Positions 19,619 through 24,487 of a stretch of DNA of 24,487 bases are shown piece after piece. Numbering within the stretch: the first letter of the stretch is position 1; every line of letters starts with the position of its first letter. The translations under genes were made by a program, and so were the position numbers. The notes beneath the pieces are model-generated. The model searched no databases and had not been told where the DNA came from. It saw only the letters and a list, made by a program, of their open reading frames with translations. Source of the stretch: Catenaria anguillulae PL171 (taxonomy: Eukaryota; Blastocladiomycota; Blastocladiomycetes; Blastocladiales; Catenariaceae); contig MCFL01000337.1 in NCBI GenBank assembly GCA_002102555.1, positions 1 through 24,487 on the forward strand, given 5' to 3'.

Positions 19619-20194
19619 GTTGATGGCGCGGGCTGCTGTGGCAACTTTTGAGAGCAAGGCGGGCTGCGAAAAGATCAAAGTGAGGTGAGGGAGTGCTGCG
19701 CGGTCAGACTGACCAGTTCAAGTTGATGGTTGCGTTGACTATTTATTGATTCAGCATGCCATTGCAGCTTCGAAAATCGTCGCCGCAATGTCCGGGGTCA
19801 GGGCCACGAGTGGGCGTCGTCAGGGTTGGCGTCGACAGACGGGCGCCCCATTTCGACGTGTGATGAAAGCTCACGCGTTTTCGTCGTTTTTCTTGGTGGT
19901 TTGCCTGCATCATCGGCGTTTTGCGTCGCCGGCTGGCGCATGCGGGGGATTGTTTGGCCCGTCGGCCCGGCCCAGATTCGAGGCCAGCTCGGCCGAATCT
20001 ACATAGAGGTCTGTTTATAACTCGAGCCGGTATTTGCATTTGTAGCCAAGATGACTGTACAAACGTGGACAACACGCTCAGCCGACAGCCATGATATCGA
20101 TGACCTGCATGTTTTGCGCCGCCGCAAGTGACAGACAGGAAATGCACACCGAGAAGCTGCTGAACCGCTTCACATTCAACGCAATCGAGAAAAC
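19619..20194. other. Divergent promoter region, acyl-CoA synthetase and ADAM genes
   Basis: No gene seen. An AATAAATAG-type AT-rich stretch near 19739-19747 (minus strand) could serve the acyl-CoA synthetase. TTTATAAC near 20013 could serve the ADAM gene. Both are weak. Confidence 0.4.
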
Positions 20195-22924
20195 ATGGAA
20201 TCTCCCTCACATGGCGGCGTATCCCCTGCCACTGTGCACCCCCGCCATGGATGGCCTCGCCGCACGAAGATCTACGTCGCGATCGTGGCGGCTTGGATGC
20301 TTCTTGACTGTACAGGGTCCTGGACATTTGGCCAGTCAACAGGGCGGCGAACTCGACGAGGAGGTTCGGCTCCTATTAAGCTTACGCATACCCTGTCATG
20401 CCAGCAGCCATGCTCGACCTGCGTCAGGTCGAGACGCGTGCGATTGCCTTTCCCACATCGCAAGCTTGTGTTGACGCATCATGATGCCTGTGTTGGAATG
20501 TAGTGAATCTCGATGGCACAAACGCAGCGACGCATCAGCTCGTGCAAGTTATTGCCCACGTGCCAGGCTCGGCTGAGCCAGTCGACCTGTCTTCACGTTC
20601 GAAAAAGGACTCTACGCCAATCGCATTCCCAAAAGAACTGCAACTGTCGCTCACAGCTGAAGAGTCAGCACTGGAGCTGCTTGTTGAGGTGCGTCAGAGA
20701 CCATTCTCATCACTCTTGTCGATTCTTCCTTGGTCCAGCCCATCTCACGAGTCGCAGTTTGTCGTCTAGCATAATGAACACTTGATGGCACCAAGTTATC
20801 GGCATGTTTACAGCCATGAGCAGACCGACCAGGCCGCTGTGAAAGCGCGTTCGGGCCGTGCTCTTGAACACTTGGAAAGAGCTGAAAACTGTTTTTACAC
20901 TGTACGCGACTGTTGGCTCGGAGACATTGGAACCCATGGCTGATGATTCTTGCGCAGGGCACCCTCCTTGGTCATCCCTCGTCGATTGTGGCGATCAGCA
21001 CATGCGACGGTGTGGTATGTTCAGGTGTGTCGTGGACACTGCAGAGAAAGCGTCGTCTGACTGTTTTCTTCATCAGAATGGCTTCATTGAGTTCAACCGA
21101 ACGGCTCGCTACTCCATCCATGCATTAGCGGAAAAGGATGTTCCCACGAAAAACCGCGCATCGATTCCCCAACGGCAAGAGCCGCTTCTCGACTCGTTAC
21201 CGACAACGGTAACTCGCCGCCACGCACTGATTCGTGAGCCCAGCAATCAGGAAGCAGCACACCATTCAGCATGTGCCGTTGATTCGACATCTCCACCCGC
21301 CTCTCTACCAGAGCCACCTCGCTCCCCATTAACTCCTCAGCGCCGTAATGTGCGCCGTGGTGACATCTCTGAGCTACTCCACGATCCGCCCGCTTCATTG
21401 GACTCGCTTCTCTCGCACATGCACACCCAATCCACGGTTCGCCAAGCATTCTCAAGCTCGTCCAATCTCGTCATGGAGCTCATGCTGGCCAACGATTACG
21501 AGCGATACCAAGAATGGGGTGCAGACACAGAGATCTCAGCCTTGGAGTTAGCAAACTATGCATCGGCCCTGTACAAGCGAGGATCGAATCTCGTGACTCC
21601 GCCACCCACGCTCTCCATTGCCGTTGTGGGCATGTTTACGGCCACATCGCCCATGTGGCAATCCAATGGCCCCTCTGTCGACGTGAACTCGGTCCTGACG
21701 AGCTTTTGCAACTGGCGCGCGACGCAGCGCGCGCTGCCAACCAACGCAAACACGTTTCTCGCTTACAATGACGTGGGCCACTTGCTCACGTCTCGCGTCT
21801 TGACGTCGACATCGTCTGGTGCCGCGGGCGCCGCGTCCATCGAAGGCTACGCATACGTCAGCGCCATGTGCCGCGCAGATCGCGCATGTGGCGTAGTACG
21901 TGGCGTCAAGATGGCCAACATGGGGTATCAAGCTGTGACGCTGGCGCATGAGCTCGGGCACAACTTGGGCATGTCGCATGATGGGTCGTCTGGATGTGCA
22001 GCAAACGGGTTTATCATGCAAGCGGCATCGTGCGCAAACTGCCCGTCGCTGGTGAGCCAGTGGTCGGATTGTTCGCAGAGCCAGCTCAATACGTTCTTGA
22101 CCAGCGGGGCGGGAAGTTGCTTGAGCAACGAGCCTCGGCTTTGCGGGTGGGTCCTCCCATTCCTTGTTCTTCTGAATCATACGTCAACGTAAAGTTCTGA
22201 CATGTGAATGCTCGCTGCGAATAATCACAGGAATGGTGTCGTTGACCCTTTCGAAGAATGCGACTCGGGCAACCCAATCAACGGCAGCTCCTGCTGCACA
22301 TCGACGTGCCGCCTCCGTGCTGGCGCGCAATGCGACGATCGCAACGGGCCGTGCTGCTCTAACTGCCAGTTCCGATCCGCAGGTACCCAATGCCGCGGCC
22401 TCTCGACCAACTCTGTCCAAGCGCCGTGCGATATTGCCGATACGTGCTCGGGCGACTCGTTTGCATGTCCCAACATGTTGAAATCCAACGGCACAAAGTG
22501 CACCTATACACCCGCCAGCTCGACCACGCCCATCAATGGGACATGCAACCGAGGTTACTGCCAATCGCGCGCGACACTGTGCGCGTCCATGGGCAACACG
22601 TACTCGCCGCTGTGTGACCAGATGGGCGACAATGCGTGCGTATTGTATTGCTCGACAAGTACAGACCCAAGCCAGCCCGGATGTGTGAGCTACCGGTACT
22701 CGTCTGGGATGGCAGTGGCGGTGCCTGATTTTGCGCCGTGCAACCTGACAAGTGTCAGGAGGGGCTCGTGTTTGGCGGGCGTGTGCCAGTATGAGTCGAC
22801 GCTGAATGAGACTGGCACAGGAAGTGATAAGCCGAGTTGGGGCCAAAGAAGGTGGGAGATGCCAGGATGGGCTGGGGTTGGAGGATGGGTTGCGCTGATG
22901 ATGGCCGCGGCAATGATTGTGTGA
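20195..22924 (+). CDS. ADAM-type zinc metalloprotease with prodomain and disintegrin region
   Basis: Model: 20195-20363, 20504-20688, 20770-20901, 20958-21014, 21077-22146, 22231-22924, giving 768 residues. An alternative first donor at 20310 gives 750. ADAM proteases shed or process surface proteins. The N-terminus has a signal-like segment (KIYVAIVAAWMLL). The prodomain matches the reprolysin propeptide (EHLMAPSYRHVYS, ENCFYTGTLLGHPSSIVAIS). A furin-type site RRNVRR is at 21341-21358. The catalytic site HELGHNLGMSHD (21947-21982) is intact, with a Met-turn methionine shortly after (GFIMQ). A cysteine-rich disintegrin region begins CGNGVVDPFEECDSG. The protein ends in a hydrophobic stretch with almost no cytosolic tail. 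A splice error in the first or second exon is the main uncertainty; the rest is firm. Confidence 0.88.
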
Positions 22925-23457
22925 ATGGTTTGATTTGACTTGATGCATTTCCATGTTGACTCGTTATTCTATGAAAATCATGACACCTCAGTTTACCAAG
23001 TCATTTCCCGGCACACTTGATTGACAGGAAATGCGCACAGCCGCGAAAAAGTCCCCATGCGTCAGCGCTCTGTCATATGCCGAAGCGAGTGAGACATTGC
23101 TCGAACCATGATCGCCAAAGAAGCCGAACGAACCTCACGTGCATGCGCGCTTGACTCACACACAAACACACAGCAGGTGGCGCATTCAGCGGAGAGCCGT
23201 CAGCACATGCATGCAGCATCCTCCCTCCGTTGTGCCAACCTTTTGCTTGGACGCGTTGGCTGGGTTGGAATTGTTCTTGGCCAGCAAAGATCGCGACAAT
23301 TTGAAAGCGGAAGTTAAAAGGCCATCGCCTCCCGTCCGCCAACCGCCCTCCACCTCTGCCATAAATGGTTTTGACTCGTCAAAATTGGCACTTCTCTACG
23401 CATTTTCGCTACGAACCAACCGAACCCATCCACACTCCTCCCCAATCAACCTTCATC
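22925..23457. other. Intergenic region and MBF1 promoter
   Basis: No gene seen. It contains an E-box at 23136-23141 and a 12-base stretch GACAGGAAATGC (about 23023) that also occurs upstream of the ADAM gene near 20134. An in-frame ATG at 23365 would add 31 residues to MBF1 and is not preferred. Confidence 0.5.
23136..23141. promoter_or_regulatory. CACGTG E-box upstream of MBF1
   Basis: TCACGTGC lies about 320 bases before the MBF1 start. It is one of four upstream regions in this window with the CACGTG core. Confidence 0.3.
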
Positions 23458-24020
23458 ATGCAAGGCAACGTCGGCTGGGACGACCCCATTGTTATCCGCT
23501 CACGGAACGCACAGTCTGCGTCGGCCACACGCACGGGCCCGCCGCCCCGGCCACCATCCATGGCTGCCGTCCTCGACAAGCGCCCAACCGCAAAGAACAA
23601 GGGCGCCAGCAGCGTCAAGGCCGGGTCAGACCACCCGCCACATTGCCAAGGTGGACCGCGAGGACGAGCAGTTTCACATTAAGCATGTCCCGCTCGATGT
23701 CGGACGGGCCATCATGAAGGCCAGGCAGGACAAGGAGCTGACGCAAAAGGATTTGGCTACGGTACGTTGTGATCGCCTTGCTTGAAGTTTACGTTCTCAG
23801 GCATCGTCCCGCTGATTCCCTTTCTTCATTTCTTGCCCCCATCACAGAAAATCAACGAGAAGCCGACCGTGGTTGCCGACTACGAGGCCGGCCGTGCGCA
23901 GCCCAACCAGCAGATTCTCACAAAGTTGGAGCGGGCCCTCGGTGTCAAGCTCAGAGGAAAGATATTGGCCAGCCACTGGCCCCTCGCGGTTCTTCAGCAA
24001 CAGCGGCCAAGAAGGCATAA
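23458..24020 (+). CDS. MBF1: Multiprotein bridging factor 1 (MBF1/EDF1), two apparent frame breaks
   Basis: MBF1 is a small helix-turn-helix protein. It bridges bZIP activators and TBP, and on collided ribosomes it limits frameshifting. Exons are 23458-23761 and 23848-24020 (86-base intron, GTACGT to TCACAG, phase 0). The N-terminal domain starts [13 protein letters not shown]. The conserved core is [14 protein letters not shown], then after the intron [20 protein letters not shown] and [15 protein letters not shown]. Two breaks are needed. Near 23623-23625 (GGG) one base appears extra, taking the frame from ...SSVKAG into [12 protein letters not shown]. Near 23961 one base appears missing, taking the frame from LRGK into [10 protein letters not shown] and a KKA end. 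With both allowed for, the length is about 158 residues, normal for the family. The 3' end of the second frame carries the expected TAA at 24018-24020. Confidence 0.88.
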
Positions 24021-24318
24021 GGTGGCAAGGGTGCTCTCAAGCGAGTTATTCCCTTTTGGCAGCTTGGCAGACTGTTGCTGCTGTTGGCGGGCCCAGATTT
24101 TTGTGTTACCCCCCTCTTGTTTTCCGACCGGATGTAACATTTCTCGTCCCACCATCCTCTTCCTCTCCAGCGACGAGGACAAAAAGAACTGCAGTGTCAA
24201 TCCGCAATCCAAGTTTACACAAGCAATCCGTTGTATTTGACACGAGGATATCTCTTTGCCAAGGACGGCCACTGGACAACCATGTCACCCAATCGCAAAT
24301 GATAATAGATTTTGCCTG
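24021..24318. other. Spacer between MBF1 and a convergent gene fragment
   Basis: No supportable gene. A minus-strand frame (to 24215) reads YYHLRLGDMVVQWPSLAKRY and is open through 24318, so the fragment at 24319-24487 might extend into it in a different frame. Confidence 0.4.
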
Positions 24319-24487
24319 TTAGCGACAGTGTTTGGACGCGGGCGACGACTCGACATACAGCTGGCGGGTGTGCAAAAGGCCGAGCACCTGAAGATGAGCG
24401 AGTCAGCAAGAAGAAGAGTGAGTTGCGCAAGCGCATAGAGAAAAGTGGAAGATGTGCCAACAGACCTTGAAGAGCGCAACGGAAAGA
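24319..24487 (-). CDS. 3' end of an unrecognised spliced gene, cut by the window edge
   Basis: On the minus strand, a 22-base exon end (24487-24466) is followed by a 78-base intron (GTCTGT to ATCTTCAG, with a CTGAC branch-like site). An exon at 24387-24319 then ends in TAA. The joined frame reads ALFKVLGLLHTRQLYVESSP and a short tail. A second frame across the same splice stays open to 24215 and ends [11 protein letters not shown], so the reading frame is not settled. Too short to assign a function. Confidence 0.35.

Noticed and set aside
22184..22954. 256-codon minus-strand frame opposite the ADAM disintegrin region
   Set aside because: Shadow of the cysteine-rich exon; the plus strand has the conserved protein.
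23614..23629. A 16-base mini-intron to explain the first MBF1 frame change
   Set aside because: All other introns in the window are at least 56 bases. A one-base homopolymer change is far simpler.
1..24487. tRNA, rRNA or mobile element genes
   Set aside because: Reading the intergenic regions by eye, I found no cloverleaf with a GTTCGA-type T-loop, no rRNA-like sequence, and no transposase or reverse transcriptase motif. A tRNAscan or Rfam search would settle small RNAs.

Overview
The window looks like nuclear DNA from a eukaryote with a compact genome. Genes lie on both strands, often less than 600 bases apart. Most are cut by short GT-AG introns, mainly 56-140 bases, with donors such as GTACGT, GTATGT, GTGCGT and GTAAGT. 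The MBF1 sequence, a GIT1-type glycerophosphodiester/phosphate permease and a Sec7/BIG exchange factor fit a fungus or close relative. The intron density and the presence of an ADAM metalloprotease would suit an early-diverging, chytrid-like fungus. That placement is inference from protein style only.

Layout. 1-452 (+): 3' end of a NEK-like protein kinase with a one-base frame break. 756-2890 (+): NOL10/ENP2, a small-subunit ribosome assembly factor. About 3040-4823 (-): coding-like, spliced sequence that I do not recognise; its core is a four-exon model at 3374-4341. 5339-7065 (+): TENT4/Trf4-type non-canonical poly(A) polymerase. 7531-13125 (+): full-length BIG/Sec7 ARF exchange factor of 1783 residues. 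13363-13990 (-): DUF1764 protein. 13991-15248: long intergenic region. 15249-16852 (+): GIT1-like permease. 17089-19618 (-): six-exon long-chain acyl-CoA synthetase. 20195-22924 (+): secreted or surface ADAM metalloprotease. 23458-24020 (+): MBF1, with two frame breaks that cancel. 24319-24487 (-): fragment of another spliced gene.

The genes do not form one pathway. Two themes recur: RNA and ribosome biology (NOL10, Trf4, MBF1) and membrane or lipid handling (Sec7, GIT1-like permease, acyl-CoA synthetase). A CACGTG E-box lies in the upstream region of four genes (NOL10, DUF1764, permease, MBF1), the one at NOL10 inside a perfect 14-base palindrome.

The large genes (NOL10, Trf4, Sec7, permease, acyl-CoA synthetase) splice into clean, full-length frames. 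The kinase fragment, MBF1 and one exon of the unknown gene need single-base gains or losses, and those that can be placed lie at short homopolymers. The simplest reading is consensus error in the assembly; the MBF1 case has a more interesting alternative, given in the findings. I found no tRNA, rRNA, CRISPR array or transposon.
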